The notes below the pieces were generated by a model that was given only the letters and a program-made list of their open reading frames with translations, was not told where the DNA came from and did no database searches. From contig OZ024871.1 in NCBI GenBank assembly GCA_964017185.1, forward strand, positions 59,633,226-59,697,225: a stretch of 64,000 nt of DNA, given 5' to 3'. Position 1 is the first letter of the stretch. Each line of letters starts with the position of its first letter. This document shows positions 33,577-47,857 of this stretch, piece after piece. A program made the translations under genes and the position numbers. Source of the DNA: Rugalucina vietnamica. Its lineage: Eukaryota; Mollusca; Bivalvia; Lucinida; Lucinidae.

Positions 33577-36500
33577 TCTGACATTTTCTGACATTTATAA
33601 ATTTATACACATCTGAAAAAGTTCAACCAATGGGAAGTATTGGACAAAACAACATTAATATACTAGTATACCGGGGTTTTGGAAAGCCAGCTAAAGAAAG
33701 TTTGGTTAGCTGAGTTCCTGTTTTATGCCCCACTCAACAGCTAGTCATATGGAGACGTGAGCTATAGCAAAGCAAGAAATTAGGGATAGCAGAGGATAAA
33801 TTTTTATATTTTCAATTTTCATTTAATGTTTCATTATTTTTGTTTATTTTTTTAAGTTTTTTGGCACTTCTAGTCCATTCATATGAGAAGGTACACGTAG
33901 GCAAAGATCAGGAAAAGGCGCAATCAGAAAAAGATTCCCACTCCAAAAACCGAGGTGGGAAAAAACCAAACTAACAATCGGGTACTTATACCATGAAACA
34001 TATCGTAAGCCGAATGAGCAGCTATTTTCCCAATAGGTGGCCACTCATTCATATGAGGCCCATATAGTCCAAATGTACGGCCGTTATAGTCCAAAAGAAA
34101 GTCCCGTATAGCCCAGTTATGATAGCCAAAGCCCGTATAGTCCATCCATTGGACTATTTGGGACATATCGTACATTGCCGCAATGCCCATATAGTCCACT
34201 ACGGCCCCTATAGTCCATTGCCCGCAATCTACGATAATGCCCATATAGTCCACTAAGGCCCCTATAGTCCATTGCCGCAATCTACGAGAAATTGCGCAAT
34301 ATGGTCCATACTATCTCCCTTTGAATGATTTTACTGTTTCCAAAGGTACTAACCTTTATATTTTACTTACTTCTCTTTAAAGCAGACACCAGTTAAGCAT
34401 TGTCGTAAGTGCCGGCACATCTATACTGAAAAATCGAGGATGGCCAGCCGCTTTCGCAAGCGCAAACTTCCCTTCAATACAATGTTTTCGAAAATTCAGA
34501 ATGACAAGCGAGATTGACGTCATAAGGGCTAAATGTTGGCAGTAGAATGAAAGTGCGCATAATCAAACAAGGTGTGTTGCAAGCCCCAACGTAAACCGAG
34601 ATGCACGTGATCTCCCAGCTGTACCTTAAAACCACTTGAACCGAAACTTTACGAAAATGAAACACAGATAACAAATATACGAAAGTACGATGAGAGAAAG
34701 GGGGTCACTACTTTGACCTTGACATTATGCCCACTTGAAGGTTCTATTTGTTAATATTGTTCAATGTTTGCTCAATAGTTCCTCGTAGACTCCTAACATA
34801 ATCATAAAAGGACGTAGACTGCAGAAAAATGACAACTCTAGCTTTGGGTTTTTTGTTTGTTTTTTCTCTCAGATAGAGCACAAAGAATAGGTTACTATGT
34901 AAAAATATATTAAAAAACTTGCTTGATAAAGCTATCCAGGGTTTGAAATAATAATAATAAAAAAATAAATAAAGATGACCACACTTCCAATTATCGAGAT
35001 AAAGACGTTTTTACTACGTTTGATCAAAACTAGTATTATTTTGATTGGTGACTTGTCTCCCCTGATAAAAGAAGTTCGGTAATAGCAACCAAAAATAGCA
35101 ACAATTTCCTACGCGAGGGTTAGCAAAGAGGCAAGATTTCTCTAATCCTAACCCTAACCCAACCAATATACAACACATACATTGCAGACACAAGGTCCTA
35201 GCCCTACCCGTTACCGAGATACAGTTCCTCAAAGTCTCATTCATAAACGTTTTTACTACTTTACCCTTTAAACTGGTTGAACCCTTTCATATGCACATAA
35301 ATTTATAGATGTCAGAAAATGTCAGAATGCTTCTGACAATTTTCTGACAGCGTAATAAAAGAAGTTCGGTAACATCTGCTAAAAATAGTAACAATTTCCT
35401 ACGCGGGGGTTAGCAAAGAGGCAACATAACCCTAACCCTTACCTAACCCTAACCGAATTACATACAAATATCCTTCCGATTACCTCTACCCATCGGAAAA
35501 TACCTATTCCCTAACCCAAACCAAAACCCTAACCCTAACCCTAACCCTACATCAGATCATAACCAAGGTGGGCAAGTTGCCCATCTTCGCACACCAGCTT
35601 ATACCCTAACCCTAACCCTAACCCTACACCCTAACCCTAACCCTAACCCTAACCCTAACCCTAACCCTCTTAAACCTAACCCTAACCCTAACCCTAACCC
35701 CAACCCCCTAACCCTAACCCTAACCCTAACCCCCTAACCCCCTAACCCTACCCCTAACCCCTAACCCTAACCCTAACCCTAACCCCAACCCTAACCCCAA
35801 CCCCAACCCCAACCGTAACCCTGACCCTACCCCTGACCCTAACCCTGACCCTAACCCTCACCCTTACTGATATTAAAATATACTGTTTGACGCTAAAATT
35901 GACTTCCCTTTGACCCTCGGTGTTGACCCTCGGGGTTGGCATATTCGAATTCTTCATCGAAAATGACTTACTACAGAACACAAAATTAACGCTCTAACTC
36001 TAACCCTCTTCCAGCTATGCGAAATTCTGAGTTTGCATGCTTACCATAGGGTTAGGGTTGGGGCTAGGATCAACCTGTGTCAATGTTGTTCTTGCCCAAT
36101 ACTCAGACTACATGTAGGCATAAATACGTGTGTGATATGTCCATGCAGTTACCACGTATAGAGGTCGAAAGTTTATAACAGTCGCTATTTAACGGTTAAC
36201 ATTTTTTAATAAGCTGGGTAATGTAATGGGTTTTATTAAAAGGGGTTATGGTTAGTAAAGGGTTAACCTTTCTGACAAGCTTGGTTATCAAAGGCGTTAT
36301 GCTGAGTAAATGGTCGAGGGTTAACCTTTTTCGCTAGTTGGGTTATCAAAGGGTTGATTGTGAGTAAAGGGTTAAGACTTCACCTTTTTGTCTAGCTGGG
36401 TTATCAAAAGGTTGATGCTGAGAAAAGTGTAAATGGTTAACCTATTTGACAAGCTGGGGTTATCAAAAGGGGTAAAGGTAGGTCAAGGGTTAATGCTTAA

Positions 36501-38332
36501 CCTTTTTAGCTAGCTTGGTATTCTGATGGGGTTATGACGAGTTAAGGGTTAAGGGTGAGCCTTTTTGACTAGCTGGGTTATCTAAAGGTGTTATCAAATA
36601 TCAAAAAAGGGTTATGGAAAACAAAGGGTTAACCTTTTTAACTAGCTTTGTATTTAACGGTTAGGGTGCGAAAAGGGTAGAGGGTTACCCTTTTTGACTA
36701 GTTTGGTTATCAAAAGGTGTTATCAAAAGCGGTTAAGGTTTAAGCTTTTTTCCTAGCTGGGCTATCAAAGGGATTATTGTGAGTAAAGGGTTAAGGGTTG
36801 AACTTCTTGACAAGCTGGATAATAGAAATGGTTTATGGTAAAGGGTTAAGTGTTAACCCTTTTGACTAGATGGGTTATCAAAAGGGGTTATCAAAAGGGG
36901 TAATGGTGAAAGAAAAAAGGGGGTTAAAGGGTGAACCTTTTCGACTAGCATTGCTATCAAAAGCGATTATGATGAGTAAATGGTTGAGGTTTAACCCTCT
37001 TATGGTATGGTAAGTAGAGGGTTAAGGGTTTATCTTTATGACTAGCTGGGTTATCAAAATGGGTTATCAAAAGGGGCTATGGTGAGTAAAGGGTTAAGGG
37101 TTAGGGTTAGGGTTAGGGTTAGGGTTAGTGTAAAATGTTGAAATCGAAGTATATTTGAATGTATTTTGCTATCGTCGTCGGTTTATAAATGGTCACTGGT
37201 GAGGGTCCCGTACCCGAAATTGCGCAGTATGGTCCATATTATCTCCCTTTGAATGTTTTTACTGCTTCCAAAGGTACTAACCTTTATATTTTACTTACTT
37301 CTCTTGGAAGCAGGCACCAGTACAGCATTATCCTAGGTGTAGGCACATCTATATTGAAAAATCGTGGATGGCCACTTGCTGTCAACCGCGCAAACTACCC
37401 TCCAATACAATGCTTTCGAAAATTCTGAATGACAAGCGAGATTGACGACATAAGGGCTACATGTTGCCAGTAGAACGAACATGTTGCCAGTAGAATAACC
37501 TTTTTGACTGGCTGGTTTTGTCAAGAGAGTTCATGTGAGTAAAGAACTAAGGGTAAATGAATTTCACCCGATGGGTAATCAAAAGGGGTTATGGTGAGTA
37601 AAGGGTTAAGGGTTAACCCTTTTACAAGCTTGGATATCAAAAGGGGTTATGGAGAGTAAAGTGTTAAGGGTTAACCTTTGTTCTTATATTTTTAGACAAA
37701 CACATGTGATTTGACACGAGCCACGTGTTACATAGAACCAATCAGAAGCCGCACCATAACAGCTGAAGGCGGAGCTCCTCATCTCTCATCCCTCATTTCG
37801 TCATTTGTCCCCTACCCTAACCCTAACCCTAACCCCTAACCCTAACCCTAACCCTAACCCTAAACGTTTTTTACTACTATACCCTTTAAACTGATGGAAC
37901 CTTTTCAGATGTAAATAAAATGATAGATGTCAGAAAATGTCAGAATGCTTCTGACAGTTTTCTGACAGCGTAATAAAAGAAGTTCGGTAACATCTACTAA
38001 AAATAGTAACACTTTCCTACGCGAGGGTTAGCAAAGAGGCAACATAACCCTAACCCTTACCTAACCCTAACCGAATTACCTACAAATATCCTTCCGAGTA
38101 CTTGGACTCATCGGAAAATACCTATTCCCTAACTCTAAACCCTTACCCTAACCCTAACCCTTACAATAACCCAACCCTAACCCTAACCCCTAACCCTAAC
38201 CCTATCCCTAACCCCTAACCCTAACCCTAACCCTAACCCAAACCCTAACCCTAACCCTAACCCTAACCCTAACCCTATTTTAGTAGATGTTACCGAACTT
38301 CTTTTATGCTGTCAGAAAATTGTCAGAAGCAT
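33577..38332 (+). repeat. Satellite unit 8 (4756 bp)
   Basis: First full right-block unit. It shows the right-block changes: CAAAGCAAGAAAT near 33770, ATTAAAAAACTTG near 34909, ACGCGGGGGTT near 35401 (left block ACGCGAGGGTT) and CCTACCCCTGACC near 35827. Confidence 0.95.
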
Positions 38333-41300
38333 TCTGACATTTTCTGACATTTATAAATTTATACACATCTGAAAAAGTTCAACCAATGGGAAGTATTGGA
38401 CAAAACAACATTAATATACTAGTATACCGGGGTTTTGGAAAGCCAGCTAAAGAAAGTTTGGTTAGCTGAGTTCCTGTTTTATGCCCCACTCAACAGCTAG
38501 TCATATGGAGACGTGAGCTATAGCAAAGCAAGAAATTAGGGATAGCAGAGGATAAATTTTTATATTTTCAATTTTCATTTAATGTTTCATTATTTTTGTT
38601 TATTTTTTTAAGTTTTTTGGCACTTCTAGTCCATTCATATGAGAAGGTACACGTAGGCAAAGATCAGGAAAAGGCGCAATCAGAAAAAGATTCCCACTCC
38701 AAAAACCGAGGTGGGAAAAAACCAAACTAACAATCGGGTACTTATACCATGAAACATATCGTAAGCCGAATGAGCAGCTATTTTCCCAATAGGTGGCCAC
38801 TCATTCATATGAGGCCCATATAGTCCAAATGTACGGCCGTTATAGTCCAAAAGAAAGTCCCGTATAGCCCAGTTATGATAGCCAAAGCCCGTATAGTCCA
38901 TCCATTGGACTATTTGGGACATATCGTACATTGCCGCAATGCCCATATAGTCCACTACGGCCCCTATAGTCCATTGCCCGCAATCTACGATAATGCCCAT
39001 ATAGTCCACTAAGGCCCCTATAGTCCATTGCCGCAATCTACGAGAAATTGCGCAATATGGTCCATACTATCTCCCTTTGAATGATTTTACTGTTTCCAAA
39101 GGTACTAACCTTTATATTTTACTTACTTCTCTTTAAAGCAGACACCAGTTAAGCATTGTCGTAAGTGCCGGCACATCTATACTGAAAAATCGAGGATGGC
39201 CAGCCGCTTTCGCAAGCGCAAACTTCCCTTCAATACAATGTTTTCGAAAATTCAGAATGACAAGCGAGATTGACGTCATAAGGGCTAAATGTTGGCAGTA
39301 GAATGAAAGTGCGCATAATCAAACAAGGTGTGTTGCAAGCCCCAACGTAAACCGAGATGCACGTGATCTCCCAGCTGTACCTTAAAACCACTTGAACCGA
39401 AACTTTACGAAAATGAAACACAGATAACAAATATACGAAAGTACGATGAGAGAAAGGGGGTCACTACTTTGACCTTGACATTATGCCCACTTGAAGGTTC
39501 TATTTGTTAATATTGTTCAATGTTTGCTCAATAGTTCCTCGTAGACTCCTAACATAATCATAAAAGGACGTAGACTGCAGAAAAATGACAACTCTAGCTT
39601 TGGGTTTTTTGTTTGTTTTTTCTCTCAGATAGAGCACAAAGAATAGGTTACTATGTAAAAATATATTAAAAAACTTGCTTGATAAAGCTATCCAGGGTTT
39701 GAAATAATAATAATAAAAAAATAAATAAAGATGACCACACTTCCAATTATCGAGATAAAGACGTTTTTACTACGTTTGATCAAAACTAGTATTATTTTGA
39801 TTGGTGACTTGTCTCCCCTGATAAAAGAAGTTCGGTAATAGCAACCAAAAATAGCAACAATTTCCTACGCGAGGGTTAGCAAAGAGGCAAGATTTCTCTA
39901 ATCCTAACCCTAACCCAACCAATATACAACACATACATTGCAGACACAAGGTCCTAGCCCTACCCGTTACCGAGATACAGTTCCTCAAAGTCTCATTCAT
40001 AAACGTTTTTACTACTTTACCCTTTAAACTGGTTGAACCCTTTCATATGCACATAAATTTATAGATGTCAGAAAATGTCAGAATGCTTCTGACAATTTTC
40101 TGACAGCGTAATAAAAGAAGTTCGGTAACATCTGCTAAAAATAGTAACAATTTCCTACGCGGGGGTTAGCAAAGAGGCAACATAACCCTAACCCTTACCT
40201 AACCCTAACCGAATTACATACAAATATCCTTCCGATTACCTCTACCCATCGGAAAATACCTATTCCCTAACCCAAACCAAAACCCTAACCCTAACCCTAA
40301 CCCTACATCAGATCATAACCAAGGTGGGCAAGTTGCCCATCTTCGCACACCAGCTTATACCCTAACCCTAACCCTAACCCTACACCCTAACCCTAACCCT
40401 AACCCTAACCCTAACCCTAACCCTCTTAAACCTAACCCTAACCCTAACCCTAACCCCAACCCCCTAACCCTAACCCTAACCCTAACCCCCTAACCCCCTA
40501 ACCCTACCCCTAACCCCTAACCCTAACCCTAACCCTAACCCCAACCCTAACCCCAACCCCAACCCCAACCGTAACCCTGACCCTACCCCTGACCCTAACC
40601 CTGACCCTAACCCTCACCCTTACTGATATTAAAATATACTGTTTGACGCTAAAATTGACTTCCCTTTGACCCTCGGTGTTGACCCTCGGGGTTGGCATAT
40701 TCGAATTCTTCATCGAAAATGACTTACTACAGAACACAAAATTAACGCTCTAACTCTAACCCTCTTCCAGCTATGCGAAATTCTGAGTTTGCATGCTTAC
40801 CATAGGGTTAGGGTTGGGGCTAGGATCAACCTGTGTCAATGTTGTTCTTGCCCAATACTCAGACTACATGTAGGCATAAATACGTGTGTGATATGTCCAT
40901 GCAGTTACCACGTATAGAGGTCGAAAGTTTATAACAGTCGCTATTTAACGGTTAACATTTTTTAATAAGCTGGGTAATGTAATGGGTTTTATTAAAAGGG
41001 GTTATGGTTAGTAAAGGGTTAACCTTTCTGACAAGCTTGGTTATCAAAGGCGTTATGCTGAGTAAATGGTCGAGGGTTAACCTTTTTCGCTAGTTGGGTT
41101 ATCAAAGGGTTGATTGTGAGTAAAGGGTTAAGACTTCACCTTTTTGTCTAGCTGGGTTATCAAAAGGTTGATGCTGAGAAAAGTGTAAATGGTTAACCTA
41201 TTTGACAAGCTGGGGTTATCAAAAGGGGTAAAGGTAGGTCAAGGGTTAATGCTTAACCTTTTTAGCTAGCTTGGTATTCTGATGGGGTTATGACGAGTTA

Positions 41301-43088
41301 AGGGTTAAGGGTGAGCCTTTTTGACTAGCTGGGTTATCTAAAGGTGTTATCAAATATCAAAAAAGGGTTATGGAAAACAAAGGGTTAACCTTTTTAACTA
41401 GCTTTGTATTTAACGGTTAGGGTGCGAAAAGGGTAGAGGGTTACCCTTTTTGACTAGTTTGGTTATCAAAAGGTGTTATCAAAAGCGGTTAAGGTTTAAG
41501 CTTTTTTCCTAGCTGGGCTATCAAAGGGATTATTGTGAGTAAAGGGTTAAGGGTTGAACTTCTTGACAAGCTGGATAATAGAAATGGTTTATGGTAAAGG
41601 GTTAAGTGTTAACCCTTTTGACTAGATGGGTTATCAAAAGGGGTTATCAAAAGGGGTAATGGTGAAAGAAAAAAGGGGGTTAAAGGGTGAACCTTTTCGA
41701 CTAGCATTGCTATCAAAAGCGATTATGATGAGTAAATGGTTGAGGTTTAACCCTCTTATGGTATGGTAAGTAGAGGGTTAAGGGTTTATCTTTATGACTA
41801 GCTGGGTTATCAAAATGGGTTATCAAAAGGGGCTATGGTGAGTAAAGGGTTAAGGGTTAGGGTTAGGGTTAGGGTTAGGGTTAGTGTAAAATGTTGAAAT
41901 CGAAGTATATTTGAATGTATTTTGCTATCGTCGTCGGTTTATAAATGGTCACTGGTGAGGGTCCCGTACCCGAAATTGCGCAGTATGGTCCATATTATCT
42001 CCCTTTGAATGTTTTTACTGCTTCCAAAGGTACTAACCTTTATATTTTACTTACTTCTCTTGGAAGCAGGCACCAGTACAGCATTATCCTAGGTGTAGGC
42101 ACATCTATATTGAAAAATCGTGGATGGCCACTTGCTGTCAACCGCGCAAACTACCCTCCAATACAATGCTTTCGAAAATTCTGAATGACAAGCGAGATTG
42201 ACGACATAAGGGCTACATGTTGCCAGTAGAACGAACATGTTGCCAGTAGAATAACCTTTTTGACTGGCTGGTTTTGTCAAGAGAGTTCATGTGAGTAAAG
42301 AACTAAGGGTAAATGAATTTCACCCGATGGGTAATCAAAAGGGGTTATGGTGAGTAAAGGGTTAAGGGTTAACCCTTTTACAAGCTTGGATATCAAAAGG
42401 GGTTATGGAGAGTAAAGTGTTAAGGGTTAACCTTTGTTCTTATATTTTTAGACAAACACATGTGATTTGACACGAGCCACGTGTTACATAGAACCAATCA
42501 GAAGCCGCACCATAACAGCTGAAGGCGGAGCTCCTCATCTCTCATCCCTCATTTCGTCATTTGTCCCCTACCCTAACCCTAACCCTAACCCCTAACCCTA
42601 ACCCTAACCCTAACCCTAAACGTTTTTTACTACTATACCCTTTAAACTGATGGAACCTTTTCAGATGTAAATAAAATGATAGATGTCAGAAAATGTCAGA
42701 ATGCTTCTGACAGTTTTCTGACAGCGTAATAAAAGAAGTTCGGTAACATCTACTAAAAATAGTAACACTTTCCTACGCGAGGGTTAGCAAAGAGGCAACA
42801 TAACCCTAACCCTTACCTAACCCTAACCGAATTACCTACAAATATCCTTCCGAGTACTTGGACTCATCGGAAAATACCTATTCCCTAACTCTAAACCCTT
42901 ACCCTAACCCTAACCCTTACAATAACCCAACCCTAACCCTAACCCCTAACCCTAACCCTATCCCTAACCCCTAACCCTAACCCTAACCCTAACCCAAACC
43001 CTAACCCTAACCCTAACCCTAACCCTAACCCTATTTTAGTAGATGTTACCGAACTTCTTTTATGCTGTCAGAAAATTGTCAGAAGCAT
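38333..43088 (+). repeat. Satellite unit 9 (4756 bp)
   Basis: Same length as unit 8 and, by eye, the same sequence. The two form another pair of indistinguishable neighbours. Confidence 0.95.
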
Positions 43089-46000
43089 TCTGACATTTTC
43101 TGACATTTATAAATTTATACACATCTGAAAAAGTTCAACCAATGGGAAGTATTGGACAAAACAACATTAATATACTAGTATACCGGGGTTTTGGAAAGCC
43201 AGCTAAAGAAAGTTTGGTTAGCTGAGTTCCTGTTTTATGCCCCACTCAACAGCTAGTCATATGGAGACGTGAGCTATAGCAAAGCAAGAAATTAGGGATA
43301 GCAGAGGATAAATTTTTATATTTTCAATTTTCATTTAATGTTTCATTATTTTTGTTTATTTTTTTAAGTTTTTTGGCACTTCTAGTCCATTCATATGAGA
43401 AGGTACACGTAGGCAAAGATCAGGAAAAGGCGCAATCAGAAAAAGATTCCCACTCCAAAAACCGAGGTGGGAAAAAACCAAACTAACAATCGGGTACTTA
43501 TACCATGAAACATATCGTAAGCCGAATGAGCAGCTATTTTCCCAATAGGTGGCCACTCATTCATATGAGGCCCATATAGTCCAAATGTACGGCCGTTATA
43601 GTCCAAAAGAAAGTCCCGTATAGCCCAGTTATGATAGCCAAAGCCCGTATAGTCCATCCATTGGACTATTTGGGACATATCGTACATTGCCGCAATGCCC
43701 ATATAGTCCACTACGGCCCCTATAGTCCATTGCCCGCAATCTACGATAATGCCCATATAGTCCACTAAGGCCCCTATAGTCCATTGCCGCAATCTACGAG
43801 AAATTGCGCAATATGGTCCATACTATCTCCCTTTGAATGATTTTACTGTTTCCAAAGGTACTAACCTTTATATTTTACTTACTTCTCTTTAAAGCAGACA
43901 CCAGTTAAGCATTGTCGTAAGTGCCGGCACATCTATACTGAAAAATCGAGGATGGCCAGCCGCTTTCGCAAGCGCAAACTTCCCTTCAATACAATGTTTT
44001 CGAAAATTCAGAATGACAAGCGAGATTGACGTCATAAGGGCTAAATGTTGGCAGTAGAATGAAAGTGCGCATAATCAAACAAGGTGTGTTGCAAGCCCCA
44101 ACGTAAACCGAGATGCACGTGATCTCCCAGCTGTACCTTAAAACCACTTGAACCGAAACTTTACGAAAATGAAACACAGATAACAAATATACGAAAGTAC
44201 GATGAGAGAAAGGGGGTCACTACTTTGACCTTGACATTATGCCCACTTGAAGGTTCTATTTGTTAATATTGTTCAATGTTTGCTCAATAGTTCCTCGTAG
44301 ACTCCTAACATAATCATAAAAGGACGTAGACTGCAGAAAAATGACAACTCTAGCTTTGGGTTTTTTGTTTGTTTTTTCTCTCAGATAGAGCACAAAGAAT
44401 AGGTTACTATGTAAAAATATATTAAAAAACTTGCTTGATAAAGCTATCCAGGGTTTGAAATAATAATAATAAAAAAATAAATAAAGATGACCACACTTCC
44501 AATTATCGAGATAAAGACGTTTTTACTACGTTTGATCAAAACTAGTATTATTTTGATTGGTGACTTGTCTCCCCTGATAAAAGAAGTTCGGTAATAGCAA
44601 CCAAAAATAGCAACAATTTCCTACGCGAGGGTTAGCAAAGAGGCAAGATTTCTCTAATCCTAACCCTAACCCAACCAATATACAACACATACATTGCAGA
44701 CACAAGGTCCTAGCCCTACCCGTTACCGAGATACAGTTCCTCAAAGTCTCATTCATAAACGTTTTTACTACTTTACCCTTTAAACTGGTTGAACCCTTTC
44801 ATATGCACATAAATTTATAGATGTCAGAAAATGTCAGAATGCTTCTGACAATTTTCTGACAGCGTAATAAAAGAAGTTCGGTAACATCTGCTAAAAATAG
44901 TAACAATTTCCTACGCGGGGGTTAGCAAAGAGGCAACATAACCCTAACCCTTACCTAACCCTAACCGAATTACATACAAATATCCTTCCGATTACCTCTA
45001 CCCATCGGAAAATACCTATTCCCTAACCCAAACCAAAACCCTAACCCTAACCCTAACCCTACATCAGATCATAACCAAGGTGGGCAAGTTGCCCATCTTC
45101 GCACACCAGCTTATACCCTAACCCTAACCCTAACCCTACACCCTAACCCTAACCCTAACCCTAACCCTAACCCTAACCCTCTTAAACCTAACCCTAACCC
45201 TAACCCTAACCCCAACCCCCTAACCCTAACCCTAACCCTAACCCCCTAACCCCCTAACCCTACCCCTAACCCCTAACCCTAACCCTAACCCTAACCCCAA
45301 CCCTAACCCCAACCCCAACCCCAACCGTAACCCTGACCCTACCCCTGACCCTAACCCTGACCCTAACCCTCACCCTTACTGATATTAAAATATACTGTTT
45401 GACGCTAAAATTGACTTCCCTTTGACCCTCGGTGTTGACCCTCGGGGTTGGCATATTCGAATTCTTCATCGAAAATGACTTACTACAGAACACAAAATTA
45501 ACGCTCTAACTCTAACCCTCTTCCAGCTATGCGAAATTCTGAGTTTGCATGCTTACCATAGGGTTAGGGTTGGGGCTAGGATCAACCTGTGTCAATGTTG
45601 TTCTTGCCCAATACTCAGACTACATGTAGGCATAAATACGTGTGTGATATGTCCATGCAGTTACCACGTATAGAGGTCGAAAGTTTATAACAGTCGCTAT
45701 TTAACGGTTAACATTTTTTAATAAGCTGGGTAATGTAATGGGTTTTATTAAAAGGGGTTATGGTTAGTAAAGGGTTAACCTTTCTGACAAGCTTGGTTAT
45801 CAAAGGCGTTATGCTGAGTAAATGGTCGAGGGTTAACCTTTTTCGCTAGTTGGGTTATCAAAGGGTTGATTGTGAGTAAAGGGTTAAGACTTCACCTTTT
45901 TGTCTAGCTGGGTTATCAAAAGGTTGATGCTGAGAAAAGTGTAAATGGTTAACCTATTTGACAAGCTGGGGTTATCAAAAGGGGTAAAGGTAGGTCAAGG

Positions 46001-47857
46001 GTTAATGCTTAACCTTTTTAGCTAGCTTGGTATTCTGATGGGGTTATGACGAGTTAAGGGTTAAGGGTGAGCCTTTTTGACTAGCTGGGTTATCTAAAGG
46101 TGTTATCAAATATCAAAAAAGGGTTATGGAAAACAAAGGGTTAACCTTTTTAACTAGCTTTGTATTTAACGGTTAGGGTGCGAAAAGGGTAGAGGGTTAC
46201 CCTTTTTGACTAGTTTGGTTATCAAAAGGTGTTATCAAAAGCGGTTAAGGTTTAAGCTTTTTTCCTAGCTGGGCTATCAAAGGGATTATTGTGAGTAAAG
46301 GGTTAAGGGTTGAACTTCTTGACAAGCTGGATAATAGAAATGGTTTATGGTAAAGGGTTAAGTGTTAACCCTTTTGACTAGATGGGTTATCAAAAGGGGT
46401 TATCAAAAGGGGTAATGGTGAAAGAAAAAAGGGGGTTAAAGGGTGAACCTTTTCGACTAGCATTGCTATCAAAAGCGATTATGATGAGTAAATGGTTGAG
46501 GTTTAACCCTCTTATGGTATGGTAAGTAGAGGGTTAAGGGTTTATCTTTATGACTAGCTGGGTTATCAAAATGGGTTATCAAAAGGGGCTATGGTGAGTA
46601 AAGGGTTAAGGGTTAGGGTTAGGGTTAGGGTTAGGGTTAGTGTAAAATGTTGAAATCGAAGTATATTTGAATGTATTTTGCTATCGTCGTCGGTTTATAA
46701 ATGGTCACTGGTGAGGGTCCCGTACCCGAAATTGCGCAGTATGGTCCATATTATCTCCCTTTGAATGTTTTTACTGCTTCCAAAGGTACTAACCTTTATA
46801 TTTTACTTACTTCTCTTGGAAGCAGGCACCAGTACAGCATTATCCTAGGTGTAGGCACATCTATATTGAAAAATCGTGGATGGCCACTTGCTGTCAACCG
46901 CGCAAACTACCCTCCAATACAATGCTTTCGAAAATTCTGAATGACAAGCGAGATTGACGACATAAGGGCTACATGTTGCCAGTAGAACGAACATGTTGCC
47001 AGTAGAATAACCTTTTTGACTGGCTGGTTTTGTCAAGAGAGTTCATGTGAGTAAAGAACTAAGGGTAAATGAATTTCACCCGATGGGTAATCAAAAGGGG
47101 TTATGGTGAGTAAAGGGTTAAGGGTTAACCCTTTTACAAGCTTGGATATCAAAAGGGGTTATGGAGAGTAAAGTGTTAAGGGTTAACCTTTGTTCTTATA
47201 TTTTTAGACAAACACATGTGATTTGACACGAGCCACGTGTTACATAGAACCAATCAGAAGCCGCACCATAACAGCTGAAGGCGGAGCTCCTCATCTCTCA
47301 TCCCTCATTTCGTCATTTGTCCCCTACCCTAACCCTAACCCTAACCCCTAACCCTAACCCTAACCCTAACCCTAAACGTTTTTTACTACTATACCCTTTA
47401 AACTGATGGAACCTTTTCAGATGTAAATAAAATGATAGATGTCAGAAAATGTCAGAATGCTTCTGACAGTTTTCTGACAGCGTAATAAAAGAAGTTCGGT
47501 AACATCTACTAAAAATAGTAACACTTTCCTACGCGAGGGTTAGCAAAGAGGCAACATAACCCTAACCCTTACCTAACCCTAACCGAATTACCTACAAATA
47601 TCCTTCCGAGTACTTGGACTCATCGGAAAATACCTATTCCCTAACTCTTAACCCTTACCCTAACCCTAACCCTTACAATAACCCAACCCTAACCCTAACC
47701 CCTAACCCCTAACCCTATCCCTAACCCCTAACCCTAACCCTAACCCTAACCCTAACCCAAACCCTAACCCTAACCCTAACCCTAACCCTAACCCTAACCC
47801 TATTTTAGTAGATGTTACCGAACTTCTTTTATGCTGTCAGAAAATTGTCAGAAGCAT
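43089..47857 (+). repeat. Satellite unit 10 (4769 bp)
   Basis: Its front matches units 8 and 9 (marker distance 3265 bp). Its end has the 13-bp longer tract of units 11-13, with CCCCTAACCCCTAACCC near 47700. It also has a private CTCTTAACCC in place of CTCTAAACCC near 47645. The unit is therefore a mosaic of two right-block families. Confidence 0.95.
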